DNA from: Trametes villosa
Taxonomy: Eukaryota > Basidiomycota > Agaricomycetes > Polyporales > Polyporaceae
Reading direction: 5' to 3'
DNA length: 64,000 nucleotides
Assembly: GCA_002964805.2 (NCBI GenBank)
Contig: PUDQ02000003.1
Coordinates: forward strand, 1,860,001-1,924,000
How positions within the stretch are numbered: position 1 is the stretch's first letter; every line of letters starts with the position of its first letter. Below are positions 21,668 to 32,319 of this stretch, piece by piece. The notes below the pieces were generated by a model, which saw nothing but the letters and a program-made list of their open reading frames with translations, was not told the DNA's origin and ran no database searches. A program made the position numbers and the translations under genes.

Positions 21668-22326
21668 ATGACAGAAGCAAAGAATGTCCGTTCCCTTGAC
21701 GAACCTGCGCCAATCTGGCACTACGGGTTCGTCTACGATAACTGGGCAGTGTTCAAGCTAGTCCGAGAGGTCCAGGAGAAGGGCGGCGCTCCCCCCGGCT
21801 ACGCCCGCCTTCCAGACATCGACATCGGCCAATTCGCATCGTACATACAAGAGCTGGAGAACGACCGGTCTGCCCTCGTCCCGGACGAGCAGGTATACAC
21901 CATGGTCGATCTAGGAGCGTGGGGGAGAGATTACATCCAGGACCACGTCCGCATGGACGACCTCGTCTACCACATTCGCCGCGTCTACCGCGATGAATTC
22001 GCGATCGAACCGACGCGCATGTTCGCATTCGCAGCGGGTCGCGGCTGGAAGGCCACAGAGCTTGACGTCCAGCTCCAGGAGCAGTCTGCCAACCTCCCGA
22101 GCGCCGACAAAATGGACAAGTTCGCCGAGCTGCTTGGCCCGCCTGGGTGGTACATGGAGCACGGGGAGTGCGCCAAAGAGAGGAAGGCTCAGTATGAAGC
22201 GCGCATGCGGGGTGCGCCCGTTGACAATGTTAAGCAGGTATGTACGTGTGGTGCTTTATAGTCGCCGTCGAGTTACTGATTGAACTCGCACAGCGGCCCG
22301 GCGACGTTCAAGGCGGTACACAGTAG
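21668..22326 (+). CDS. WHYGF-family protein C (unknown function)
   Basis: About 200 aa from exons 21668-22237 and 22294-22326 (tail RPGDVQGGTQ). Motifs: IWHYGFVYDNWAVFKLVREV, then GGAPPGYARLPDIDI, YIQELENDRSALVPD, GAWGRDYIQDHVRMDDLV, HIRRVYRDEF, GRGWKATELDVQLQEQSAN, then LPSADKMDKFAELLGPPGW with YM. It is very close to protein D. The conserved acidic and Trp/Tyr-rich positions point to a folded, non-secreted protein. Start chosen at the first ATG in good context that keeps the leader (MTEAKNVRSLDEPAP) of similar length to its sister. Confidence 0.8.
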
Positions 22327-22718
22327 TCGAAGCGGTACAGCGTGTACCGGTTGCTATACAGTGCTTCGGGATTACTACTAGTAATGCATGATGTGTATAT
22401 CTCTCTTGAAGTTCTCCTGTGTCATGAGCGGACAACAGTACTGTCAAGTTCCGCATGTTTCACTGTGCCAGCGGCGAGGTTCATCCCAAGGAAAATCCTA
22501 ACCTAAGTGGAGTGGCCCTCCCTCTTTACTGTTTTAATACGTATGGACTTATGTGATCACCAATCGGTACAGATACACCAGCAATCCACGTGGACCCGGC
22601 TATGTTTACGGCATATAAGTAGTCGCATTCATGAGTTGGCGGAGTAGGCATAGAGCACCCATCACTGTCTCCCCAGCGCAATCTCTTCTCAATCTCGCCC
22701 TGTTCGCACTACATCAGC
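22327..22718. other. Upstream region of WHYGF gene D, duplicated
   Basis: About 390 bp. The distal 200 bp match the promoter region of gene C with scattered changes. A TATAAG lies at about 22,613, roughly 105 bp before the ATG. Confidence 0.5.
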
Positions 22719-23318
22719 ATGGCAAAATCACAGACAGTGTATCCTCCTGACGGCCCCCCACCGCTCTGGCACTACGGTTTCGTCTACGACACTTGGACGG
22801 TCTTCAAGCTAGCTCGAGACGTCCAGGAAATGGGTGGCGCGCCCCCGGGCTATGCTCCCCTTCCGACGGGATTCAACCTCAACGAGTTCACGTCGTATAC
22901 ACAGGAGCTAGAGAACGACCGGTCTGCCGTCATGCCGGCTGCGCAGGCGCACACCATAGTCGCGCTGGGAGCCTGGGGAAGAAATTACATCCAGGACCAC
23001 GTTCGCATGGGACACCTCGTCGACCACATCCGCCGCGTCTATCGCGATGAATACACACTAGATCCAACGCGCTTCTTCTCATTCGCGTCGGCTCGAGGCT
23101 GGCAACCCGCAGAATTCGATGCCCAGCTGCAAGAGCAATCAGCCAACCTGCCGAGCGCCGACAAAATGGCCAAGTTCGTCGAACTGCTTGGGCCGCCTGG
23201 GTGGTACATGCAGTACGGACAGTGCGCCGAACAGAGGAAGGCGCAGTATGAGGCACGCATGAAGGGTGCACTTCATGGCACCGCTATGCAGGTGAGCATG
23301 AACGTTACTTCATAGTCA
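22719..23318 (+). CDS. WHYGF-family protein D (unknown function)
   Basis: Tandem sister of protein C, about 190-200 aa. It reads PLWHYGFVYDTWTVFKLARD, GGAPPGYAPLPTGFNLNEF, YTQELENDRSAVMPA, GAWGRNYIQDHVRMGHLVDH, RVYRDEYTLDPTR, LPSADKMAKFVELLGPPGW. The long exon ends ...GTAMQ followed by GTGAGC, the same place where gene C has its only intron. In gene D a convincing acceptor is hard to find; the best matching AG (near 23,377) is followed directly by TAA. Without splicing the frame runs eight more codons to the stop at 23,313-23,315. The C terminus is therefore uncertain, but the core is intact. Confidence 0.75.
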
Positions 23319-26300
23319 TTGTCGAGGATCTTAAAGAGACTTCCTAGGATTCTCGCCGTATTGGTGACGGACAGTAACGGGAAGACTTCGAGGATCAAAC
23401 GCAGCCTGTGATCCGCTCGTTATGATATTGTGATGATACTAGCGCATTCTATGTACTTCATATCACAGACATATAGTGCTTGAGCCACCCCTTTGCATGC
23501 GCCACTTCCGTGATGTTTCCCGTGAACGCAGCTGATGCCATGTTAGCTAACTGCATCTCGTCAGTGGCGCAAGCAGGCTGACTTCCTAAGACGCGGAAGG
23601 TTGAGCACTATCGACGGTAGACAGTATCATACCTTGGCAAAACTCGGTCTTCGCACCGCGCCACGTATGATAAACTGGAAGGTTGGCAAACCGCTGGCCC
23701 AGGGACGACGAGTGCGTAGACTCCCGAAATCCGCGGCCTACGAACACTCGCGGCACGCGAAAGACCTTCCAAGCATTCGTGAGCGGACTGTTGTCGCCGA
23801 GAGCGGTGGTGCCGATAACCTCCGCTACTGAGGCGACATGTCAAGTAGGTAGGGAACTTCCAACGTGCTATAAGCGAAAACTCACGAACGTCAAGGGAGA
23901 TAGCGGCACCATCCAAGTGCCGACACCGAAGAGTATTCCGAGATTGTGGGTTGCCGCGGCAGTGTGCCGAGCACGCTGGACGCGTCGATTTGCGACAACG
24001 TACACGTGAGATGCGTATGCACACAGCATTGAACGTCCTAGACCTGCAACCCGGGAGGATCCCGACTGTCAGTGACAGACAGGGACCAGGGCGGGCCCGA
24101 ACAGCTGCGCGAGGCGCATTGATACATACACTCCATGATCGCTCTCGCCGCGATCCTTACAGCACAAGGATGACTACACATATGCGATCCGTTCGTGTTC
24201 TCCTGGCCTACGAGCGTCGGTGAAGTGCCAAGGCGCTACGGTGCCCCCGCGACCGACGTCGGCCAGCGAAAGCACCCGAGCGCCACATTCGTATTTCCAG
24301 CGATGATTTACATCAGCCGTAGACACCTACGTTCACAACAAGCAGCACTAGGCTACGGTTTGGCAGGACGGCAACCGGTGGCACACCGACAGGCACGCCG
24401 TAGGCTCGTCATCCACAGGCCGTGCAGTCGGCAGCTGCTCACAGAGGAAGATCGCACCGGTACCCCGTCCGCGCAGATAGCCGCAGCCGACGGCGGAGGT
24501 ACCTGCGCGACACGAATAGAGCCAGCCGCTGCGGCGCCCGAAGGCGCCCCAAACTCCGGTACGACGCCCTGACGCGCCCGAAGGAGCAAAGAAGCGACGC
24601 CCCGCGATGAATGCACGACGTCGATCGTGTCTGCGCACCCCGCGCGCGCGAATGCGAAGGCAGCGTGTGCGACCCGCCAAGCCCGCGCGCGCGGGCGGCA
24701 GGCGTATCCCCGCCCCGGCGCGGTAGCGCAACCGCGCCATATATGGGGGCAGCCCGCCTCCAGCCCGCCTGCGCGCGCGGACGCCCCATTTCCGGAGAAG
24801 CGCCTCCGGGCGTGCCGGCGCGCTTCGCACCCTCATTCGTGCCGTCTGCGGTTCTGGTTCTGGTTCTAGCGGGGCTGATGAGGGTGCGAATTCAGGAGGG
24901 ACGCAGCGACATTGGCGTGACGGTGTAGGGCGCGCCGAGGGCGGATGGTGGACTTACTGTCCTGCGTATGAAAGATGGGGAATGCGGCGGGGATGACCGG
25001 AGTTCGGGGCGGTCTCGTGAGCGGCCGCGAGGTGATATTAGCTGGAGATGTCGCGGCGCGGGCTTGCAGAGTGGACGGACGCTGTGTGGTCTGCAGGGCG
25101 CGGCGTGCGAGGGGAATCAGCTCGCGAAGAGTGCCTTGTACTGCTCACGGAGGGTCGCGGTCCCTCAAATACAAACCGCACGGTCGGGGTGCGGCCGCCG
25201 GGGCTGTGTGCACGTCCAGCCATCTCCCCGCGAAGTCCGCCTGCCTGGGAGTAGAACTAGTCTGGAGGGTCATAGAACGGAGACGGTGTCGTCGCATCTC
25301 GTAACGGCAGGCGTCGCTGGTGCCGCAGTGTCCATCGCGGGCGAGCGCTGGGTGCGTAAAACTTTGAGGGCGTTGTCTCTGAGATGAGGGTCGCTGTCAG
25401 ACGGGGTGCGCGGCGACTACGAAGGGGGCGCCCGGGCATACGATGACCAGGCATACGCCTTAACCCCTGGGAAGGGCAGGATTTGACTCGCGAACCGTGT
25501 ACCGCTCCGGCCTGTATGTTCTTCGACATTGACTCTGTGAGAGTTGTGAATCATTGTGAATGCCATCGCGCGGACGATGCACACAGTCACGCACCTGAAG
25601 GTTCAGCTCGATCAGCACTGATCAGCCCGATGAGGAGTTATTACCTCGTGTGGCCCTGGACGTCCTCACACGCGATCCCCATGCTAATCACGCGCGTATG
25701 TTACAACGCCTGCTCGATTCGACGTCCATTGAACAGAACGCGGTGCGATGCCGTACATCTGGTCACCAGTGACGTGCAGCCCGGAATTGGGCTCTGATTG
25801 GCGTGCAACGTCCTGCCTGGAGGTTAAACGACGTGAGTGCATCCATCTCATGCAAGTAGATGTCTAACAAGCTACACTTACTGTGCAGCCCGGGCGGTCG
25901 TAAACGCCACATTTGGCTGAGGATCGCGCGCAAGACGGGTTCCTGTCGGGCGCGCACCCGTCCGCCATCGTGAACTGAAAGGGCTTCGCGCGTCAGTTGA
26001 ACATGCAGTGTGCGTACGAATCACCTTCAGCGGGATCGATTCGATCGCATCCAGTGACTCTGGAGTTAATGTGTGGCTTCCTAGGTGATGTCCTGTTAGA
26101 TCCGAGGAAGAAGATGCGTAACGCGGGGCGAACATACCTATGTAAAGTTTAGCTCATAGCGCGGCTGCGAACGCGGGTGCGGATAGCGCACGACCAGGCG
26201 ATAGATCAGTTAGTAGCATATCCACAAGCGCGTCTATACGGTCAATGAATTGAATGCCTGCGCCGGCCGACGCGGCATAAGCTGCCGCGTGGACGCGACG

Positions 26301-27363
26301 GACCTGATAGAGAACCTGACATGCAGGACGTACAAGGAGGGCGGCTTTCCGGCGCGAGGCTCAACGTCATATGACGTTTGGAGAGGGTTTGGATGCCGGG
26401 GCGAGGGGACGATGCCCCCGCGAGATGCGAACTCGGTGCGTTCGGCGGGCGCTGGGATGGCTTACTTGGACAGCAGGGTGCATCAGACGTATCGAGGCGG
26501 AGACCGGACCGAAAGGGGAGGGAACGTAGCTACCTCGACTAAGCGAGGGCGACTGCGCGAGAGAGCTGCAAGTAGGGTGAGACGGGCGAGGGGCGCTATT
26601 GTAGGTCCAAGATTAACTTGTACGAAGCGTGGGCAGGAGGAATGACATATACATAGGGCATGCGCTACTTACAGCATGGAGGCTCTAAGACTCGAGGTGG
26701 GGCGACCGTCCGCAGGGCACGGGTGGGGACGGACGCTTTACGCGTGTTACGTGTTACGAAGTTCATGAATTGCGGAGGGGTTGCCGAGATCGCGAGGTGC
26801 GAGCAGTGTCCCATTGATCAGGCTGCCGGGGCTTGGCGAGTCAGTGGCCCAAGAGCAAGCTGGAGCTAGAGCGATATCGACCATGGCAGCCGAGGAGGAG
26901 AGAGCGAGCGGGGAGATGAGAGTCGCAAACGTGGGACTGGGAGCCCGCAGGGTTCGCGAGATTGTCGGTAGCGATGCTATACAGGGACATAGTCAGGGAC
27001 GCGCGCAAGGATGAAAGGGAAGATTACACACCGTGGGGGCGATAGGGCTGCGACGCGCACGCCAAAGATGGCTTAGGCCCGAGATGCGCACCTGCGAAAA
27101 GACATGTCTTTGCCGCTCGAATCGCGAATCGCCTGTAGCGCGAGCAAATTGGCGAGCACCCACACGTGTCTCTGCTCGCGCTAGCACGCTAGCTTCGATT
27201 CTGCCCACCCAAGCCCATAAGTAACCTGCTCGGGGGAATCGCGTCCCTCCCCTCCTCCCCTCCCGCCTGCCCGCGAGATTTTGCCTCCGCGATCCTCCAT
27301 CAGCACTTTAGCTCGCGTGGCGCCCGATCCGCGATCATCTCAGCCCTCTCGCGCGCCTCCATC
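23319..27363. other. Long gene-poor stretch
   Basis: About 4 kb with no gene I can support. One frame on the minus strand near 23,770-23,835 reads SVAEVIGTTALGDNSPLTNA; it might be an exon remnant, but no neighbouring exon fits. From about 24,400 to 25,400 the sequence is very GC-rich with long overlapping frames on both strands, a composition effect. The last few hundred bases before 27,364 are C/T-rich (CCTCCCCTCCTCCCCTCCC at about 27,246), as often seen just upstream of fungal start codons. Confidence 0.4.
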
Positions 27364-29630
27364 ATGAACATCCCTCTCTTCCAGTTCCCCCCATCTCTCG
27401 AGGCTGAGGTTGCTGCCCGAGCGCAAGCCCAGACGCACCCACAGATGGACCAGTACTACGACCACTTGGGCGCTTTCCTTCCGCCGGGGGGCGCATCCAC
27501 GAGCGGCTCGCAGCTCGTAGTTGTCCGCCACACTCGTCAAATTTTTGTGTCCAACGGTCATCTCCCCAGGCCCGCGGCTGCCCCGCAGGGCTACCACGAC
27601 CCTCGGGAGGACATACGCGCACGGCTGGTCGACGCTCTCTCCCCATCGCGCCAGCTCAGCGCCCAGCCGGCGTTTGACCCCGCTCAGGGCAGCGCGTTCT
27701 CGTCGGTTCCGCACGCGCTCGCTCCCCCACATGGACCCCAGTTTCCGCAAGATGCACGGCACGAGGAGTACGTACACGCACCGGTACGTGATTGGTTCCA
27801 TTGATTGTCGATGCTCTTCGCTTTTTCATCTCGCTGTATGCGGGTGCTGACCCGATCTTCCCGGACAGCGCCCGGCGTCGTATGACGAGCCCCAGTCGTA
27901 TGTCTCTCAACCGTTTACCACGACCACGCCAGAGCCTTCTGTTGCCGTGAAGCACGAGGAGGAGTTGGGAGAAGAGACGATGTTGTGGACGAACGACGAG
28001 CAAGGGCTTTATATCCCGCCGGTTGATGCCGGCGGGGCGGGATCGATCGAGATGGACATGTACGACTGCAAGCAGGAGAACTGGGATTACCCAGAGGTAC
28101 GTCTCTTCGTGCTACTCCTCCATCACCTCTGCATCCTGTTCTCCATCTCCATGAACATCTTCGCACTCTGGATACGTACCCAAGTATCCAATTGCTAACA
28201 AGTACGCAGATGTACACCATGCAGCCCGACGAGCTGTTCATCGACACAGCGTCCGCCTCCCAGCAGTATCTCCCCTACCCGGTCGAAAGTCCTACGTCGA
28301 TGGACTACGTCCCTCTGCCCCAGCCATGTCCTCCCATGCACCCTAGGTACCCGCTGCCCCCGACGACGAGGAGCTACACCCTCGAGGGTGCCATCACTCC
28401 CATCACGCCTCCACCTCACGCCGTGCTCCCCGCTTCTCCACCAATCACCCAACATCGCGCGCACTCGCCTCCTCCTATGGGTTCTCTCCTTCCGCCTCAC
28501 TCGCAAGCGGAAGCACCGCAAGCGTCGTCGTCGGCCATGCTGTCGCCATCTCTCGTGAAGATCGAGCCTGAGTCCTCCAGCATACCCTCCCCAAATACCC
28601 CCGCGGCCCCAGTCGTCCAAAAGCGGCCGCGCGGTCGTCCGCGCAAGAACCCTCCAGCTGCGCACCCGCCTTCCCCTCCGCCGACCGTCGACTACCCCTT
28701 CCCTCATTTCCCCGAGTCGCTCGCGTCCTCCTCGGGTGTCCGTCCCGAAGACGCGCTCATGCCTCCGATGTCCCACCATCTCACGATGTCCGGGGGTACA
28801 GTAGGCTCAGTCGGGCCGATGCCCGGCGGGTCGAGCGGCAAGGCGAGTGCCTCCGAGAGCGCGAACTTGCCCGCGGGCCAGGCGATATTCCGCCTGAACA
28901 TGCACAAGGAGGGCGAGGGCGAGACGGAGGGCCGCGAGACGGAGAAGAAGAAGCCGATCATGGCGTGCCTGTTCTGCCGCGAGCGCAAGATCGCGTGCGG
29001 GCCTCCGCCGCCCGGCGGTCCGCGTCGGTGCAAGTAAGTGCGCTCTCGTGCCGCCGTGCAGTTCCGTGCTGACCACGGGTGTGTTGCAGCCAATGCACGC
29101 GCCGCGACCTCGTGTGCGAGTACCCCAAGGAGTCGCGCCGCGGGCAGCACAAGCGCGGGACCCGCGCCGCCCGCGTCGAGGCACTCGCGTCGGGCTCGGC
29201 CCCGCCCACCTCGATTAAGCCCAAAGGCAAAGGGAAGGCGGACGTCCGCATCGACACCACCAACCTTCCCGGCACCCCCGTCGCTGGGCCGTCTGCATGC
29301 AGCTCGCTCTCGCCTCCGCACGCCTCCTGCTCAGACGTGCCTACGTCCCCCCTCACGCCATTGTCCCCGCATCCAACCGAACGACCCAGTCGATCGGAGA
29401 AGGTCGCGCTGGCACAGGATCGCGAGGGTAAGGAACGATCGCGCTCGCGCGCCCCTACTCGGGAGGCATGGGACAACCCCGTCGCAGCGGCGCGCCGTGC
29501 GGTGCACCAGCAGCAGAAGCGGCGTGCTGTCGGCCCGAGCGCACTCGCATCTTCTGCGGAGGGGCCGTCGACGCCACGGGCGATTCAGGGCTCGCCGGGC
29601 TCGGAGCTCGCCATGGCGATGGGGCGTTGA
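27364..29630 (+). CDS. Zn2Cys6 fungal transcription factor with a C-terminal cluster
   Basis: About 670 aa from exons 27364-27783, 27869-28096, 28210-29033 and 29090-29630; all phases fit. The N-terminal two thirds are rich in Pro, Ser and Gln, with a short basic AT-hook-like motif KRPRGRPRKNPP (about residue 355). The binuclear zinc cluster is at about residues 470-505: ACLFCRERKIAC, a Pro/Gly-rich loop GPPPPGGPRR, then CNQCTRRDLVCEYP, followed by a basic stretch KESRRGQHKRGTRAARVEAL. An intron cuts the cluster just before the fifth-sixth Cys half. The C-terminal position of the cluster is unusual, since most family members carry it near the N terminus, but C-terminal versions are common in basidiomycetes. 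It probably acts in the nucleus as a DNA-binding regulator. Targets are unknown. No fungal_trans middle homology region is seen. Confidence 0.88.
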
Positions 29631-30250
29631 GCGACGTTCGCCGCGCCTCGCCTCTCTTCTTGCTATGTTTGCGTCCTATCTTTGCTTTATCTTCCTCGCG
29701 CTTGCCATCCCTTGCTGTCTTCGCCAGTCGTGCACTTGCTTTCGACTACCCGCTGTCCCACTTGTTCTTCTACTCCCAAGGACTTATGCCCGTTCCTATG
29801 TCATTTCGGATCCATGCAGTTCTTGATCCAAGCAATGCTCACGCCCATACCCCCATCATGTATTTACTGTATCACTAATGCTCACGGAATGTACATACCA
29901 CAAGATTTCCGCGCGAATGAAGCGACGACATTTAACAGGTCCGCAGGTTCAAAGACTCTGACGGATGGGACGGTACTAGCGATTCGCGTAGGGCGGCCGT
30001 CATCGACCACTTCTTCGGCGACGAGCTGTAGTATCCGTCATGCTCTCTCGACCGAGTGAAGCACGCCTGACGTATGTGCGTTGTTCTGCCCTCCAACGCG
30101 TGCTGAGGCAAGCCAGATCTGTCTTTCTGGTGGACCCGACTAGTGCTTTACATTGCGATACCGTGATGGAACTCGTACCACCAGTCTGAAAATCTCGGAG
30201 ACACATGCAAGCCGTGCGCGCGTGCGCCTTCACCCACGTCGAATCTGCTT
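29631..30250. other. Intergenic, nothing recognised
   Basis: About 620 bp between the stop of the transcription factor and the tail of WHYGF gene E, which converge. The first 250 bp are pyrimidine-rich and probably 3' untranslated sequence. Confidence 0.4.
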
Positions 30251-31090
30251 CTATAGATCAGCACAACCCGGCTCCAGAGACTCACTCAGCCTGTACGTGC
30301 TCACATGTTCCGTGCGTTCCGCCCGGCGCTCCGTTTGCGCCACCGGACGAGACGGATGCTCTGATGTCTGCCGGGGAAAGCGGGGGAATAACTCGAGCTA
30401 TGCAACCAAGCTTGGATTCACCAAGCGGTGGCCAAGGAGCGTACATACCGCTTCAGCATCCTGATCTGCATCGACGACTGTGGGTATCCCGATCTTCGCT
30501 TGAAACTCCCCGCTTGCGAGAGACGGTAGAAGTCTGTTTCTCCTCACGTACTCCCAGTCCAGGTACCAGGCGGGCTCGCCCAGGTACTTCCTCAGTACGT
30601 CCACCTTCCTCTGGGTATCGTCCGTGTATATGCCAAGTTTCCGGAAGGCTTCCAGGTGGATGTAGCGCAAATTCCACGCAGTGGCGTACAGCATGACGAT
30701 GAGTCTGCTCCATACCCAGCTCTCGCCCGTCACGCCGACGTGCACGTACGGTGGTTCGTCGCCCAAGTCTCGCAGTCCGGATTCTTGCTGGAGAAACAGC
30801 TTGGCCCAAGTCATGACCTGGATACCGCGCTCGGCCTCATGCATGCGCTCGCCGGTGTCCGTGGAGGTTTTACCGGCGAGCAGATGCTGACCAGCCAGCT
30901 TGGGATCGAAGTCGCGGTCCACATCCCACTCGGCTTTCAAAGGTAGCCAGGATGCCCCTCCGCTCGCTTTGTATATGCGCGCAACTTTGAAAGCTCGAGA
31001 TACCGACCACCGGAACCCGTAACGCCAGACTGGAACTTGTAGTCCTGGTCTCGCCCATTCTGGGGGCGTTTCGGGCGGGGTCAAAGTCAT
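30251..31090 (-). CDS. WHYGF-family protein E, EWDVDRDF subtype (unknown function)
   Basis: Isolated fifth copy on the opposite strand. The long exon (30449-31090) encodes 214 aa: VWRYGFRWSVSRAFKVARIY (Arg replaces the usual His), KASGGASWLPLKAEWDVDRD, WAKLFLQQESGLRDLG, SWVWSRLIVMLYATAWNLRY, TQRKVDVLRKYLGEPAWYLD, EFQAKIGIP. The exon ends at GTATGT as in the other copies. A second exon at 30251-30367 fits in frame and begins TSEHPSRPVAQTE; its RPVA matches the tail of protein B, which supports it. It then continues about 30 residues longer than B. Closest to B over the whole length. Confidence 0.72.
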
Positions 31091-31558
31091 GGGAGATAGG
31101 GTGCGAAAGACTTAGAGGATGGGTCGTGCGCGTCGGGAATGAGGAACTCGTGCCTTGAGGTGTGCATGCCACAACACCCGGCGGAGCTGTCCGGATAGAC
31201 CGACGTTTGCTGGGATCGGGTTCCCCCTGTTTACGTCTTACTGGATTGCTTCGCGCTCAGATGAGTATGGGGAGCGCCACTGGGGCGAGAGTACGTACGA
31301 TGGAGGTCATTTACGTTATGGCCCGGCAAACTACGACGTCGAGGCCTTTGTGTACCGATAGGTGTGCCTGGCGGGGGTCGAGGCGTTTCCTAGAAGCATC
31401 CTACGAACGCGAACGGTTCACTCGGTTGTAATACTGTGTCCCGGCAGGTACACGTCGGAGATACATGCGGGTCGTGCAGAACACCACGCCTACGCGATGC
31501 TCCATCGGGTCGCGACGTGCACCGGCCAGCGGCTCCAGTTACCCGTAGCCATTTCTTA
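31091..31558. other. Intergenic, nothing recognised
   Basis: About 470 bp. It should contain the promoter of WHYGF gene E (a C/T-rich run on the minus strand precedes its ATG) and the 3' end of member 8 of the secreted family. Confidence 0.4.
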
Positions 31559-32225
31559 CTAGTGCAGGCAGGAGTTGTCCGCTGGGACGAGTCAGCGAGG
31601 CCCAGATTTCGAAGCAGCAAGGGCACATACTGCTCGGCTGGACGAGGAAGCTGGAGGACTGCCCGGTGTGGGACGTGGCGTCGAGGATCGAGAACCACAC
31701 GAGCGTGTCTGCAGTGTCACACCACGTGAGCGCGTGCGGGGAGGGAGAGGGGGGCGATATGCGTACTAGCGGGGAGATCGACCTTCCAGGTGAAGGAGCG
31801 CTCGGTGATGTTGAAGAAGTTCTCGGCGGTCCTGTCGTGGACGACGCTGGAACGGGATTGTCAGACGGAGATTCTATGTGTACGAGGGCGATAGCTTACT
31901 TCTACAAAGACGGCAGCATAATAGCAGGGTTAGCGGGTGGATGCAACGCCAGGTGCGGTAGCTGAACGTACCAGGTTGAAGGGCGCTGTGGGCGAAGTTT
32001 GTGAGTTTCTTGATTGCATAGTGTATGCAAAAAATACTCACCGACGCCGCCCGTCCAGGTCACCTGGGCGGTCTGGCATTGAACAGCCGGGGCCCTGCCA
32101 AGCTTGAGTCAGCGTCCGTAGACACAACAGTATACGAGCTGCACGTACGGCTCGCTGAACACAATGGGGTCGGCGGCGAGCACCGAGGCGGCCATGGCGA
32201 GGACAACGGAGACAGAGAAGCGCAT
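31559..32225 (-). CDS. Kre9/Knh1-like small secreted protein (member 8)
   Basis: Spliced product of about 108 aa. The signal peptide is MRFSVSVVLAMAASVLAA. Exon 2 encodes APAVQCQTAQVTWTGG, the 14-nt exon encodes PFNL, and the 2-nt exon is 31900-31901 (AA, Asn). The next exon encodes VVHDRTAENFFNITERSF. The penultimate exon encodes NTLVWFSILDATSHTGQSS and ends FLVQPS, where other members have QPG. The tail is TDNSCLH. With member 9 it forms a diverged pair about 17 kb from the main array, with shorter middle exons, the shared word VHDRT and the ending NSCL. TATAAA (32307-32312) lies about 82 bp upstream. Confidence 0.8.
31900..31901 (-). other. Predicted 2-nt microexon, member 8
   Basis: Minus strand reads tttgtag|AA|gtaagc, after a 14-nt exon ending AAC CTG and before an exon starting C GTC GTC. 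The split codon is AAC (Asn). Confidence 0.7.
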
Positions 32226-32306
32226 TGCGTAGGCTGAGGGAGATGTTCTGAGCCGTCGAAGAAATGAAGCTTGTGGGTGTCTCGAACTCACCTTCGACAG
32301 ACACTT

Positions 32307-32312
32307 TTTATA
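32307..32312 (-). promoter_or_regulatory. TATA box of member 8
   Basis: TATAAA on the minus strand (context GTGTATAAAAAGTG) about 82 bp upstream of the ATG at 32225. Confidence 0.55.
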
Positions 32313-32319
32313 CACCCGC

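Noticed and set aside
24300..25400. Long open frames on both strands
   Set aside because: High GC content produces open frames in several phases at once. The encoded proteins are Arg/Ala/Gly-rich with no motif and no plausible splice structure.
25440..25510. tRNA-like 3' end on the minus strand (TTCGCGAGTCAAATCCTGCCC)
   Set aside because: The T-arm stem does not pair properly, one T of the T-loop consensus is missing, and no matching 5' acceptor strand or anticodon arm can be found at the right distance.
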